From an uncultured Oscillospiraceae bacterium (GTDB taxonomy: Bacteria > Bacillota > Clostridia > Oscillospirales > Oscillospiraceae): a DNA stretch of 35,488 bases. Positions 22,133-31,706 of this stretch are shown here, in pieces (position 1 is the stretch's first letter; each line of letters starts with the position of its first letter). Location: assembly GCA_944385705.1 (NCBI GenBank), contig CALWYF010000023.1, positions 1 to 35,488 of the forward strand, read 5' to 3'. The position numbers and the translations under genes are program-made. The notes beneath the pieces are model-generated. The model was not told where the DNA came from and searched no databases. It saw nothing but the letters and a program-made list of their open reading frames with translations.

Positions 22133-23512
22133 TCAGCCTTGGGGCTTGAACCGTCCGCCGGAAAGCTCAAAGATCTTCTGCTCCAGCTCCTCGGTTGAGA
22201 GACTGGCGGTCCTGCCGCTCTCATACTGAGCATCCACCCATTCTTTCAGGGCCTGGACCAAAGGCGAACGCTTATCCATCTTATCCTCGCCCCGGAGGAA
22301 ATAATTCTGATTCATCCAGTAGGCTATGCCCGCCAGACCGGAGTTTTTGTTGATTGCCACCTTTGCCGGACGCTTCAGGAGCTTTTCCGTATCGAAGATA
22401 TTGTATATCTCCTCATCCTTCAAAAGTCCGTCGGCATGTATGCCGGCCCTGGTCTCGTTGAACTTTCGGCCTACGAAGGGGGTCATGGGCGGGATGTTGT
22501 AGCCTATCTCTTTTCTGAAGTAATCCGCTATCTCAGTTATCGCCGTGGGGTCCATACCGTCCAGCGAGCCACGGAGGGAAGCATATTCAAACACCATGGC
22601 CTCCAGAGGCACATTGCCGGTCCTCTCGCCTATGCCCAGCAGCGAGCAGTTGACGCCGCTGGCTCCATAGAGCCAGGCAGTAGAAGCGTTGGTCACAGCC
22701 TTATAAAAATCGTTGTGGCCGTGCCACTCCAGATACTGGCTCTTAACATCGGAATACTGCTGCAGGCCGTAGATTATTCCAGGCACGCTCCGGGGCAGAG
22801 CCACTTCCGAATAGGGCACACCGTAGCCCATGGTGTCGCAGGCCCGGATGCGCACGGGTATCTTTGCCTCTCTGGAGAGCTTCATCAGCTCGTTTACAAA
22901 GGGCACCACAAAGCCGTAGAAATCCGCCCGGGTGATGTCCTCCAGATGACAGCGGGGCATGACCCCGGCGTCAAAGGCGTCCTTCACCGCAGCCAGGTAG
23001 TGCTCCATGGCCTGGCGGCGGGTCATGTTCAGCTTTTTAAATATATGATAATCGCTGCAGGAGACCAGAATGCCCGTCTCCCGTATGCCCATGTCCTTCA
23101 CCAGACGGAAGTCCTCCCGGCTGGCCCGTATCCATGTGGTTATCTCCGGGAATTTGAATCCCAGAGCCTGGCAGCGCTCCACCGCCTCCCGGTCTTTATT
23201 ACTATATATAAAGAACTCCGTCTGTCTTATAAGACCATAAGGCCCGCCCAGCTTGTTCATCAGCTTGTACAGCTCTACTATCTGCTCGGTGGTATACGGG
23301 TTTACCGACTGCTGCCCGTCCCGGAAAGACGTGTCCGTTATCCAGATGTCCTCAGGCATGGACATGGGCACCCGCCGGTGGTTGAAAGCTATTTTCGGCA
23401 CCTCTTCATAACTGTACACATCCCGGTACAATATGGGCTCCTTAACGTCCTGCAGAGAATACTTGTAGTCGTTTTCCTCCAACAGATTGGTCTTTGCAGA
23501 CAGTTCCAGCAT
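22133..23512 (-). CDS. Citrate synthase, Re-type (HMGL-like/DRE-TIM family)
   Basis: Predicted to condense acetyl-CoA and oxaloacetate into citrate with Re stereochemistry, as shown for a homologous clostridial family (Clostridium kluyveri type). 459 residues. The DRE-TIM metallolyase marks are visible: TDTSFRDGQQS (60-69, with Arg64, Asp65), HGHND at 264-268 for the metal, and GIGERTGN (293-300). The family also holds isopropylmalate, homocitrate and citramalate synthases. Context (aconitase and isocitrate dehydrogenase in the same operon, no classical gltA) favours citrate. The ATG at 23512 is 9 nt after AGGAG; the longer reading to 23596 crosses the promoter dyad and is rejected. The gntR gene follows after 17 nt. 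Confidence 0.85.
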   Translation of the reverse strand: MLELSAKTNLLEENDYKYSLQDVKEPILYRDVYSYEEVPKIAFNHRRVPMSMPEDIWITDTSFRDGQQSVNPYTTEQIVELYKLMNKLGGPYGLIRQTEFFIYSNKDREAVERCQALGFKFPEITTWIRASREDFRLVKDMGIRETGILVSCSDYHIFKKLNMTRRQAMEHYLAAVKDAFDAGVMPRCHLEDITRADFYGFVVPFVNELMKLSREAKIPVRIRACDTMGYGVPYSEVALPRSVPGIIYGLQQYSDVKSQYLEWHGHNDFYKAVTNASTAWLYGASGVNCSLLGIGERTGNVPLEAMVFEYASLRGSLDGMDPTAITEIADYFRKEIGYNIPPMTPFVGRKFNETRAGIHADGLLKDEEIYNIFDTEKLLKRPAKVAINKNSGLAGIAYWMNQNYFLRGEDKMDKRSPLVQALKEWVDAQYESGRTASLSTEELEQKIFELSGGRFKPQG

Positions 23513-23571
23513 ATGCGATCTCTCCTTTCCCGACAGGGGCCTTTGGCTGGACTCATGTATTTTAGTATAAC

Positions 23572-23601
23572 TGTATACATATATACCACCATGCACAGCA
23601 A
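23572..23601 (-). promoter_or_regulatory. Putative citrate-operon promoter with GTATA dyad
   Basis: Minus-strand TTGCTG (23596-23601), an 18-nt spacer and TATACA (23572-23577). The imperfect palindrome GTATACATATATAC (23573-23586) covers the -10 and part of the spacer, where a repressor would act. The operon's own GntR/FCD protein is the natural candidate. Confidence 0.4.
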
Positions 23602-23662
23602 ATGTCCAGCCTTATTTTTTCTTAACGGGAGCTTATCGTGGCGAATTGCACAAGAGCCGGGG

Positions 23663-23730
23663 TGTATATTATGCATACAACAATTAATATTCATTTTTAA
23701 TCTGTATATACATAGATTTTTTGTATATTG
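23663..23730. promoter_or_regulatory. Cluster of TGTATA-type dyads between the two operons
   Basis: TGTAT-7 nt-ATACA (23663-23679), the perfect palindrome TGTATATACA (23703-23712) and TTGTATATTG (about 23721-23730). Together with the 23573 dyad they give four related elements in 160 bp. AT-rich composition makes chance matches possible. Confidence 0.4.
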
Positions 23731-23775
23731 CTTTAGTTTATTTCATATATTTTGGCTAAATATTCACTTTTCTTA

Positions 23776-23804
23776 TTGACAAAGTGGCGGTCATACATTA
23801 TAAT
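23776..23804 (+). promoter_or_regulatory. Perfect-consensus argG (arginine operon) promoter
   Basis: TTGACA (23776-23781), a 17-nt spacer and TATAAT (23799-23804). A leader of about 27 nt leads to argG. Two copies of AATATTCA (23686-23693 and 23759-23766), the second 9 nt upstream of the -35, resemble ArgR half-boxes. Confidence 0.88.
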
Positions 23805-23837
23805 CTGCCCATAACAAAAAAACATGGAGGCATCCCT

Positions 23838-25055
23838 ATGAATAAAGCTGATATAAAAAAAGTTGTTCTGGCCTACTCCGGCGGACTTGACACTTCCATC
23901 ATAATCCCCTGGCTGAAAGAGAATTACAACAACTGCGAAGTTATCGCCGTCTCCGGCAACGTGGGTCAGGCCGACGAGCTGGAAGGCCTGGAGGAAAAGG
24001 CCATAAAGACCGGGGCCTCCAAGCTCTACGTTCTGGACCTCACCGATGAATATGTGAACGACTTCATCATCCCCACCATGAAGGCCGGGGCGGTTTATGA
24101 AGGTTATCTCCTGGGCACCAGCCACGCCCGGCCCTGCATCGCCAAGGGTCTGGTGGAGATAGCCAAGAAGGAAGGGGCCGACGCCATAGTCCACGGCTGC
24201 ACCGGCAAGGGCAACGACCAGGTCCGCTTTGAGCTGGCCATCAAGCACTTTGCCCCCAACATGCCCATAATCGCCCCCTGGCGTGAGTGGAACATCAAAT
24301 CCCGTGAGGAAGAAATAGAGTACGCCGAGGCCCACAATGTGCCCCTGAAGATAAACCGGGAGACCAACTACTCCAAGGACAAGAACCTCTGGCACCTGTC
24401 CCACGAGGGTCTGGACCTGGAGGACACCGGCAACGAGCCCATGTACGAGAAGCCCGGCTTTTTGGAGATGGGCGTCTCCCCCATCATGGCTCCCGACAAG
24501 CCCACCTATATCACCCTGGACTTTGAGCAGGGCATACCCGTTGCTCTGGACGGAGAGAAGATGAGCGCCAAGGACATCATCCTCAAGCTCAACGAGATAG
24601 GCGGAGCCAACGGCATCGGCATCATCGACATCGTGGAGAACCGTCTGGTAGGTATGAAGTGCCGGGGCGTGTACGAGACTCCCGGCGGCACCATCCTCTA
24701 CAAGGCCCACAGCGTTCTGGAGAGCATCTGTCTGGATAAGCTCACTCTCCACGAAAAGCAGAAGCTGTCCATCACCTTTGCGGAGCTGGTGTACAACGGC
24801 CAGTGGTTCACTCCTCTACGGGAGGCTCTCAGCGCTTTCGTTGACAAGACTCAGGAGAAGGTCACCGGTAAGGTGAAGCTGAAGCTCTACAAGGGCAACA
24901 TGATTAACGCCGGTGTCTGGAGCCCCAACTCCCTCTACAGCGAGGAGATAGCCACCTTCGGCGAGAGCGATTACAATCAGAAGGACGCAGAGGGCTTTAT
25001 AAACCTCTACGGTCTGCCCATCAAGGTCCAGGCCCTGGTGGACGGCAAGGAATAA
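23838..25055 (+). CDS. argG: Argininosuccinate synthase
   Basis: Joins citrulline and aspartate with ATP to make argininosuccinate, in the cytoplasm. 405 residues, normal length. The N-type ATP pyrophosphatase P-loop AYSGGLDTS is at 12-20, and [13 protein letters not shown] and the [11 protein letters not shown]-like LLGTSHARP block are present. GGAGG at 23826-23830 is 7 nt before the ATG; the in-frame start at 23784 lies upstream of the promoter -10 and is rejected. It is the first gene of the arginine operon, with the final two enzymes of the pathway leading the transcript. Confidence 0.97.
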   Translation: MNKADIKKVVLAYSGGLDTSIIIPWLKENYNNCEVIAVSGNVGQADELEGLEEKAIKTGASKLYVLDLTDEYVNDFIIPTMKAGAVYEGYLLGTSHARPCIAKGLVEIAKKEGADAIVHGCTGKGNDQVRFELAIKHFAPNMPIIAPWREWNIKSREEEIEYAEAHNVPLKINRETNYSKDKNLWHLSHEGLDLEDTGNEPMYEKPGFLEMGVSPIMAPDKPTYITLDFEQGIPVALDGEKMSAKDIILKLNEIGGANGIGIIDIVENRLVGMKCRGVYETPGGTILYKAHSVLESICLDKLTLHEKQKLSITFAELVYNGQWFTPLREALSAFVDKTQEKVTGKVKLKLYKGNMINAGVWSPNSLYSEEIATFGESDYNQKDAEGFINLYGLPIKVQALVDGKE

Positions 25056-25062
25056 AATGAGC

Positions 25063-25095
25063 CTTTATCCGGCGTGGGACCCACGCCGGATAAAG
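25063..25095 (+). other. Hairpin between argG and argH
   Basis: A perfect 15-bp stem (25063-25077 with 25081-25095) has a 3-nt loop. No T-run follows (CGATACTATAAGG), so it is not a standard terminator. It may protect the argG 3' end or lower expression of distal genes. Confidence 0.65.
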
Positions 25096-25121
25096 CGATA
25101 CTATAAGGGAGAACAGCAGTT

Positions 25122-26501
25122 ATGGCAAAAATGTGGGCCGGTCTCACCTCCGGCGTCACCGACAGCGTGGCGGACGATTTCAATTCCTCCATATCCTTTG
25201 ACAGCCGCATGTATAAGCAGGACATCACCGGCAGCATAGCCCATGCGGCCATGCTCTCCGCCCAGGGCATTATCAGCCCCCAGGACAAGGAGCAGCTGAC
25301 GGAGGGCCTGCTGTCCATCCTGGATGATATAAACAGCGGCGCATTGCAGATAGACCCCCTCAGCGAGGATATCCACATGTTCGTGGAACAGGAGCTCACC
25401 AAGCGCATCGGTGACGCCGGCAAGAAGCTCCACACCGCCCGCAGCCGCAACGACCAGGTGGCCCTGGACCTGAGGATGTACCTGAGGGATGAGATGGAAG
25501 AGGTCAAAAAGCTGCTGAGAGCCCTTATTCAGGCCCTGTATCAGCAGGCCAAGGCCCACAAGAGCAGCATCATGCCCGGCTATACCCATCTTCAGCGGGC
25601 CCAGCCGGTGACCTTCGGCCACCATCTGCTGGCCTACTGCATGATGCTCATAAGGGATGCGGGCCGTTTTGAGGATGCCCTGAAGCGCATGGATGTATCC
25701 CCCATCGGCTGCTGCGCCCTGGCGGGCACCACCTATAATACCGACAGGGAAATGGAGGCCAATGCCCTGGGATTTTCCTCAGTGGCTCTCAACAGCATGG
25801 ACGGCGTCTCCGACAGGGACTACTGTCTGGAGCTTATGAGCGCCATGTCCATACTTATGATGCACCTGTCCCGGCTCTCCGAGGAGCTGATACTCTGGTG
25901 TAGCTGGGAGTTCAAGTTCGTCACCCTCTCCGACGGCTACACCACCGGCTCCTCCATAATGCCCCAGAAGAAGAATCCGGACATGGCGGAGCTGATCCGT
26001 GGCAAGACCGGCCGGGTATACGGGGATCTGATGGGTCTGCTCACCACTTTGAAGGGTCTGCCCCTGGCCTACAACAAGGACATGCAGGAGGACAAGGAGT
26101 GTATCTTCGACGCCCTGGATACTGTGAAAGCCTGTCTCCAGGTGGCCGCCCCCATGATAGAGACCATGACCGTCCATGAGGACAACATGTTCTCCGCAGC
26201 CCAAAAGGGCTTTATAAACGCCACAGACCTGGCGGATTATCTGGTGAAGAATGGCCTGCCCTTCCGCAGCGCCTATAAGATATCCGGGGAAATTGTGGCA
26301 AAATGCATGGCTGACGACCAGGTTCTGGAGACTCTGCCTCTGGAAGTCTACAAGACTTTCAGCCCCGTCTTCGACGAGGATCTCTATAAGGAGATAGATC
26401 TCCGCGCCTGTGTTGAAAAGCGCATCTCCCAGGGCGGCACCTCACTCCGCTCTGTGGAGATGCAGCTTGTGTACGTGGAGGAGTTTTTGAAAGATGACTA
26501 A
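25122..26501 (+). CDS. argH: Argininosuccinate lyase
   Basis: Cleaves argininosuccinate to arginine and fumarate. 459 residues of the fumarase/aspartase superfamily. The signature GSSIMPQKKNP is at 276-286 with the catalytic Ser277/278 and Lys283 region, and TARSRNDQVALD and MPGYTHLQRAQP carry the other active-site parts. GGGAG precedes the ATG. It ends 8 nt inside argC. Confidence 0.97.
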   Translation: MAKMWAGLTSGVTDSVADDFNSSISFDSRMYKQDITGSIAHAAMLSAQGIISPQDKEQLTEGLLSILDDINSGALQIDPLSEDIHMFVEQELTKRIGDAGKKLHTARSRNDQVALDLRMYLRDEMEEVKKLLRALIQALYQQAKAHKSSIMPGYTHLQRAQPVTFGHHLLAYCMMLIRDAGRFEDALKRMDVSPIGCCALAGTTYNTDREMEANALGFSSVALNSMDGVSDRDYCLELMSAMSILMMHLSRLSEELILWCSWEFKFVTLSDGYTTGSSIMPQKKNPDMAELIRGKTGRVYGDLMGLLTTLKGLPLAYNKDMQEDKECIFDALDTVKACLQVAAPMIETMTVHEDNMFSAAQKGFINATDLADYLVKNGLPFRSAYKISGEIVAKCMADDQVLETLPLEVYKTFSPVFDEDLYKEIDLRACVEKRISQGGTSLRSVEMQLVYVEEFLKDD

Positions 26502-27414
26502 GGTATTCATCGACGGCAGCGCCGGAACCACAGGCCTGCGCATCCATGAGCGGCTCTCCGGGAGAAAAGATATAGAGCTTATCTCCATACCCCAGGAGCT
26601 GAGAAAAGATAAGAAGGCCAGAGAAGAGGCCATCAATGCCGCGGATGTGGCTTTCTTCTGCCTGCCGGATGCGGCGGCCATAGAGGCCGCCTCCCTCTGC
26701 CACGGCTCCACCGCCCTCATCGACACCTCCACCGCCCACCGCACTCATCCCGCCTGGGATTACGGCTTTCCTGAGCTGAAGGGCCGGAGAGAAAAGGTGG
26801 CCTCCTCCAAGAGAGTGGCCAACCCCGGCTGTCACGCCAGCGGCTTCATCGCCCTGGCGGAGCCCCTGGTGAGAGCGGGCATCATCCCGGCGGAGCTGAA
26901 GCTCAGCTGCTTTTCCCTTACCGGCTACTCCGGCGGCGGGAAAAAGATGATAGCCGAGTATGAGGACCCCCTGAGAAATCCCCTGCTCTCCGCCCCCAGA
27001 CAGTACGCCCTGACTCAGCAGCACAAGCATCTGAAAGAGATGCGCCTGATCTCCGGCCTGGAGGAGGCCCCGGTGTTCTGCCCCATAGTGGCCGACTACT
27101 ACAGCGGCATGGAGCTGACGCTGCCCCTCTTCAAAAAGGACATCAAGGGGGACATGGAAGACATAAAGGAAGTCTACCGGGAATATTATTCCTCCGGCCT
27201 TGTCCACTTTGAAGAGGATGACCCGGAGGGCGGGCTCCTCTCGGGAGCGGCCCTCTCCGGCAGAGACGACATGGAGATAAGAGTGACCGGCTGCGATGAG
27301 CGCATCCTGCTCATATCCCGCTTCGACAATTTGGGCAAGGGCGCATCCGGCGCCGCAATACAGAATATGAACATCATCCTGGGCCTGGACGAAAAGACCG
27401 GCCTTACAGTATAG
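26494..27414 (+). CDS. argC: N-acetyl-gamma-glutamyl-phosphate reductase (short, uncommon form)
   Basis: Reduces N-acetylglutamyl phosphate to the semialdehyde with NADPH. 306 residues, about 40 shorter than the common type. The start MTKVFIDGSAGTTGLRIHERL and catalytic Cys113 in NPGCHASG match the 'uncommon' ArgC form (TIGR01851 type). The dinucleotide loop is DGSAGTTG. It overlaps argH by 8 nt (ATGACTAA), and argJ begins 19 nt downstream. Codon use matches its neighbours. Confidence 0.95.
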   Translation: MTKVFIDGSAGTTGLRIHERLSGRKDIELISIPQELRKDKKAREEAINAADVAFFCLPDAAAIEAASLCHGSTALIDTSTAHRTHPAWDYGFPELKGRREKVASSKRVANPGCHASGFIALAEPLVRAGIIPAELKLSCFSLTGYSGGGKKMIAEYEDPLRNPLLSAPRQYALTQQHKHLKEMRLISGLEEAPVFCPIVADYYSGMELTLPLFKKDIKGDMEDIKEVYREYYSSGLVHFEEDDPEGGLLSGAALSGRDDMEIRVTGCDERILLISRFDNLGKGASGAAIQNMNIILGLDEKTGLTV

Positions 27415-27433
27415 AGCAATAAGGGAGAAAAGA

Positions 27434-28648
27434 ATGAAAACTGTCACCGGCGGCGTCTGCGCCGCAAAAGGCTTTAAGGCCGCAGGCATACACTGCGGAA
27501 TACGCAAAAACCAGAGTAAAAAGGATCTGGCCCTGATATACAGCCAGGTCCCCGCTTCCGCTGCGGCGGTGTACACCACCAATCTGGTTAAGGGCGCGCC
27601 CCTCACCGTCACCAAGGAGAACATCTCCGACGGTAAGGCTCAGGCCATGATCTGCAACAGCGGCAACGCCAACACCTGCAATGCCGACGGCATAGAGAAG
27701 GCCCAGGCCATGTGCGCCATGACTGCCCAGGCCCTGGGCATCAAGGCGGAGGATGTTATCGTTGCCTCCACCGGCGTTATCGGCCAGATTATGGATATCA
27801 CGCCCATTGAAAAGGGCATGGCCCAGCTGGTCTCGGAGCTGTCGGAAGAGGGCAGCCCCAATGCCGCCCAGGCCATCATGACCACCGACACCCAGCCCAA
27901 GGAGCTGGCGGTGGAATTTCAGCTGGGAGGCAAGACCTGCCACATTGGCGGCATAGCCAAGGGCAGCGGCATGATACACCCCAACATGGCCACCATGCTG
28001 GTCTTCATCACCACCGACGCCGCCATCAGCCCGGAGATGCTCTCCGCGGCTTTGAAAGGCGACATACAGAACACTTTCAACATGGTCAGCGTGGACGGAG
28101 ACACCTCCACCAACGACATGGTCTCCATCATGGCCAACGGTCTTGCGGGAAATGAGGAGATCACCGCCCCCGGCGAGGACTTCAGCATCTTTATGAAAGC
28201 GCTCAACACCCTCACCGTCTACCTCTGCCGCTGCATAGCGGGAGACGGCGAAGGTGCCACCAAGCTGCTGGAGTGCACCGTCACCGGCGCCGCCGACGAG
28301 GCCACTGCCAAGGTAGTGGCAAAGAGCATCATATGCTCCAGTCTGGTAAAGGCTGCAATGTTCGGCGCCGACGCCAACTGGGGCCGGGTCCTCTGTGCCA
28401 TAGGCTACAGCGGCGCAGATGTGGACGTAAACAAGGTGGACGTGAGCTTCAGCTCCCCGGCGGGCACCGTGAAAGTGTGCAAGGACGGAGCGGGCATCCC
28501 CTTCTCTGAGGAGCTGGCAAAGCAGGTGCTTCTGGAAAAAGAGATTGGCATAAACGTGTCTCTGGGCCAGGGCAGCGGCCAGGCAGTGGCCTGGGGCTGC
28601 GACCTCACCTACGAGTATGTGAAGATAAACGGAGACTACAGGACTTAA
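27434..28648 (+). CDS. argJ: Bifunctional ornithine acetyltransferase/N-acetylglutamate synthase
   Basis: Transfers the acetyl group from N-acetylornithine back to glutamate, closing the cyclic pathway; bifunctional forms also use acetyl-CoA. 404 residues. The precursor self-cleaves before the nucleophile in HPNMATML, here Ala186/Thr187, into alpha and beta chains. CNSGNANTC and ASTGVIGQ motifs are visible. No argA is in the window, so an ArgJ with both activities would be needed or helped by a distant gene. GGGAG precedes the ATG. Confidence 0.96.
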   Translation: MKTVTGGVCAAKGFKAAGIHCGIRKNQSKKDLALIYSQVPASAAAVYTTNLVKGAPLTVTKENISDGKAQAMICNSGNANTCNADGIEKAQAMCAMTAQALGIKAEDVIVASTGVIGQIMDITPIEKGMAQLVSELSEEGSPNAAQAIMTTDTQPKELAVEFQLGGKTCHIGGIAKGSGMIHPNMATMLVFITTDAAISPEMLSAALKGDIQNTFNMVSVDGDTSTNDMVSIMANGLAGNEEITAPGEDFSIFMKALNTLTVYLCRCIAGDGEGATKLLECTVTGAADEATAKVVAKSIICSSLVKAAMFGADANWGRVLCAIGYSGADVDVNKVDVSFSSPAGTVKVCKDGAGIPFSEELAKQVLLEKEIGINVSLGQGSGQAVAWGCDLTYEYVKINGDYRT

Positions 28649-28652
28649 AAGC

Positions 28653-29531
28653 ATGAACGAGCTTATTTTTACCAACTCCCAGCGGGCCCAGGTACTGACC
28701 CAGGCTCTGCCTTACATCCGGCAGTACAGCGGCAAGATCGTAGTGGTAAAGTACGGCGGCAACGCCATGATAAACGAAGAGCTGAAGCAGCAGGTCATGG
28801 AGGACATAGTCCTGCTGTGGCTGGTAGGTGTAAAAGTGGTCCTGGTCCACGGCGGCGGCCCGGAGATAAACCGCCTCATGGAGAGGCTGGGCAAGGAGCC
28901 GGTGTTCGTGGACGGGCTGCGGGTCACCGACCAGGAGACCATGGACATAGTACAGATGGTCCTCTCCGGCAAGGTGAACAAGACTCTGGTGAACCTGCTG
29001 GAGATGCAGGGAGGCCGGGCCATGGGTATCTCCGGCATAGACGGAGGTCTTATAAGAGCCCAGGCCAAGGACCCCAGACTTGGCTTTGTGGGCAGAATAA
29101 CCGGCGTGGATATACGCCCGGTAATGGACATGCTGGAAAAGGGCTACATTCCCGTAATATCCACCCTGGGCTGCGACGAGCAGGGCAACGCCTACAACAT
29201 AAACGGCGACACCGCCGCCGCCTTTATAGCCGGGGCGCTGGGGGCCGAGAGGCTCATAATGATGACGGATATCGCCGGTATATTGAGAGACCAGCACGAC
29301 CCCTCAACTCTAATCCCCAAGCTCACCGTGGAGCAGGCCAAGGGGCTCTATGCCAGCGGTGTGATCTCCGGCGGAATGATACCCAAAGTGGACTGCTGCA
29401 TAGAGGCCCTGAACAGGGGCGTGGAAAGCGTGATAATAATGGACGGCCGTGTGCCCCACTCCATACTTATGGAGATACTCACCGACGAGGGCGCCGGTAC
29501 TATGGTAATAGGAGAGGATAAAAATGACTGA
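28653..29531 (+). CDS. argB: Acetylglutamate kinase
   Basis: Phosphorylates N-acetylglutamate, usually the feedback-controlled step. 292 residues of the amino acid kinase fold: VVVKYGGNAM (30-39), LVHGGGPEIN and the N-acetylglutamate-binding region, with ATP loop GVISGGMIPKVDCC near the C-terminus. An N-terminal helix (ELIFTNSQRAQVLTQALPYI) precedes the core, as in arginine-sensitive hexameric enzymes, so arginine inhibition is expected. It is 4 nt after argJ and overlaps argD by 8 nt. Confidence 0.96.
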   Translation: MNELIFTNSQRAQVLTQALPYIRQYSGKIVVVKYGGNAMINEELKQQVMEDIVLLWLVGVKVVLVHGGGPEINRLMERLGKEPVFVDGLRVTDQETMDIVQMVLSGKVNKTLVNLLEMQGGRAMGISGIDGGLIRAQAKDPRLGFVGRITGVDIRPVMDMLEKGYIPVISTLGCDEQGNAYNINGDTAAAFIAGALGAERLIMMTDIAGILRDQHDPSTLIPKLTVEQAKGLYASGVISGGMIPKVDCCIEALNRGVESVIIMDGRVPHSILMEILTDEGAGTMVIGEDKND

Positions 29532-30687
29532 CATCAAAGCCATCGACAAACAGTATGTTGCAAACACCTACGCCCGCTTCCCTGTGGAGCTTGTCAGCGG
29601 CAAAGGCTCCCTGGTCTATGACGAGAAGGGCAAAGAGTACATTGACATGGGCAGCGGCATCGGCGTCACCGCCTTCGGCATTGCCGACGAGGAATGGCAG
29701 AAAGCCGTTATAGAGCAGCTGGGCAAGCTCCAGCACATGTCCAACCTCTACTACACCCAGCCCTGTGCCATTCTGGCCAAGATGCTCTGCGAGAAGACCG
29801 GCATGAAAAAGGTCTTCTTCACCAACTCCGGCGCCGAGGCCAACGAGTGCGTCATAAAGGCCGCCCGCAAATACGCCTTCGACAAGAAGGGCGCCGATTA
29901 CTACACCATAGTCACCCTGGAAAACAGTTTCCACGGCCGCACCATCACCACCCTGGCGGCCACCGGTCAGGAGCACTACCACGAGCTGTTCCAGCCCCTA
30001 ACCCCCGGTTTTGTCTACGCCAAGGCCAACGACTTTGAGGACGTGAAGGCCAAGGCCCTGGAAAACAAGACCGCCGCCATCATGATGGAGTGCATCCAGG
30101 GTGAGGGCGGGGTCATCCCCCTGGAGCAGGACTTTGTAAAAGCAGTGGCAGACTTTGCCAAGAAAGAGGACATCCTGCTTATCTTCGACGAGGTGCAGAC
30201 CGGCAACGGCCGCACCGGCGAGCTTTATGCTTATATGAACTACGGAGTGGAGCCGGATCTGGTGTCCACCGCCAAGGGCATAGCCGGAGGCCTGCCTCTG
30301 GGCGCCGCCCTCATGGGAGAGAAGACCGAGTTCAGCCTGGGCTACGGTGACCACGGTTCCACCTTCGGCGGCAACCCCGTCTCCTGCGCCGGAGCCATCA
30401 GCATCATCAGCCGCATCGACCGTAAACTGCTGGACGAAGTGAAGGCCAAGGGTCAGCTTATAAAGGATACTCTCACCGGGGCCCCCGGTGTGGAGGCCAT
30501 CACAGGCATGGGGCTTATGGTGGGCATAAAGACCGTAAAGCCCGCAGGCGACGTAGTCAATGAGTGCATGGAGAATGGTGTCCTGTGCCTCACCGCCAAG
30601 GACAAGGTCCGTCTGCTGCCCGCCCTGAACATTCCCACCGACCTGCTTATGAAGGCCCTTGAGGTCATCAAGGCCGCCTGTGCATGA
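29524..30687 (+). CDS. argD: Acetylornithine aminotransferase
   Basis: PLP enzyme converting N-acetylglutamate semialdehyde to N-acetylornithine with glutamate as donor. 387 residues, class III aminotransferase. [11 protein letters not shown] binds PLP phosphate, [13 protein letters not shown] holds the PLP aspartate, and Lys251 in STAKGIAGG is the Schiff-base lysine. The start overlaps argB by 8 nt (ATGACTGA). Ornithine aminotransferase activity cannot be excluded, but the operon fits ArgD. Confidence 0.96.
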   Translation: MTDIKAIDKQYVANTYARFPVELVSGKGSLVYDEKGKEYIDMGSGIGVTAFGIADEEWQKAVIEQLGKLQHMSNLYYTQPCAILAKMLCEKTGMKKVFFTNSGAEANECVIKAARKYAFDKKGADYYTIVTLENSFHGRTITTLAATGQEHYHELFQPLTPGFVYAKANDFEDVKAKALENKTAAIMMECIQGEGGVIPLEQDFVKAVADFAKKEDILLIFDEVQTGNGRTGELYAYMNYGVEPDLVSTAKGIAGGLPLGAALMGEKTEFSLGYGDHGSTFGGNPVSCAGAISIISRIDRKLLDEVKAKGQLIKDTLTGAPGVEAITGMGLMVGIKTVKPAGDVVNECMENGVLCLTAKDKVRLLPALNIPTDLLMKALEVIKAACA

Positions 30688-30697
30688 GGTGGAGCAT

Positions 30698-31681
30698 ATG
30701 TCGCTTAAAGGTAAAAGCTTCCTCACCCTGCTGGATTTCAGCCCCGAGGAGATTGAGGAGTTCCTCTCCCTGGCCGCCAAGCTGAAGGCGGAAAAGAAGG
30801 CGGGCATACCCCACCGGCTCTTTGAGGGGAAGAATATTGCCCTCATCTTTGAAAAGACCAGCACCCGCACCCGCTGCAGCTTTGAGGTGGCGGCGGCGGA
30901 CCTGGGTATGCACTCGGTATACCTGGATCCAAAGGCCTCCCAGATAGGGAAAAAGGAGAGCATTGAGGATACCGCCAAGGTGCTGGGACGTATGTTCGAC
31001 GGCATTGAGTACCGTGGCTACGGTCAGGAGCGGGTGGAGCTGCTGGCCAAATACTCCGGCGTTCCGGTGTGGAACGGGCTTACCAACGAATACCACCCCA
31101 CCCAGATTCTGGCAGACTTTCTTACTATCAAAGAACATTTTGGCTCTCTTAAAGAAAAAAAGCTTGTATATATGGGCGATGCCCGCTACAATATGGGAAA
31201 TTCCCTGATGATAGGCTGTGCCAAGATGGGCATGGAATTTGTGGCCTGCGCTCCGGAGAAATACTTCCCCGATGCCGCCCTGGTGGCAAAATGCCGGGCC
31301 ATAGCTGCCCAGACCGGGGCCAAGCTCAGCTTTGAGACTGAGCCCATGAAGGCAACCAAAGGTGCCCATGTGATATACACCGATGTGTGGGTGTCCATGG
31401 GTGAGGCCGAATCCGTCTGGGAAGAGCGCATCCACGACCTTCTGCCCTATCAGGTGAACGCAAAGCTCATGGAAAACGCCGGGCCCCAGTGCCGCTTCAT
31501 GCACTGTCTGCCCGCCTTCCATGATCTGGAGACGGAGACGGGGCTGGAGGTATACAAGAAATTCGGCATTGACGCCATGGAGGTCACCGATGAGGTCTTC
31601 CGCAGCGAAGCCTCCATCGTCTTTGACGAGGCGGAAAACCGCATGCACACAATAAAGGCCGTAATGGCGGCGACTTTATAA
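30698..31681 (+). CDS. argF: Ornithine carbamoyltransferase
   Basis: Makes citrulline from ornithine and carbamoyl phosphate. 327 residues. STRTR at 55-59 binds carbamoyl phosphate, HPTQ follows near residue 130, and HCLP at 269-272 is the ornithine-side loop. Chosen start 30698: GAGGTGGAG lies just before it; the in-frame start at 30659 falls inside argD. It begins 10 nt after the argD stop. Its carbamoyl phosphate would come from the carAB genes immediately downstream. Confidence 0.97.
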   Translation: MSLKGKSFLTLLDFSPEEIEEFLSLAAKLKAEKKAGIPHRLFEGKNIALIFEKTSTRTRCSFEVAAADLGMHSVYLDPKASQIGKKESIEDTAKVLGRMFDGIEYRGYGQERVELLAKYSGVPVWNGLTNEYHPTQILADFLTIKEHFGSLKEKKLVYMGDARYNMGNSLMIGCAKMGMEFVACAPEKYFPDAALVAKCRAIAAQTGAKLSFETEPMKATKGAHVIYTDVWVSMGEAESVWEERIHDLLPYQVNAKLMENAGPQCRFMHCLPAFHDLETETGLEVYKKFGIDAMEVTDEVFRSEASIVFDEAENRMHTIKAVMAATL

Positions 31682-31706
31682 GCCGCCCGCCGGGGCAGGA
31701 AACCTA

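Noticed and set aside
22133-23512. 2-isopropylmalate or homocitrate synthase
   Set aside because: Same superfamily, but the operon contains aconitase and isocitrate dehydrogenase and no leucine or lysine genes; Re-citrate synthase fits better, although sequence alone is not final.
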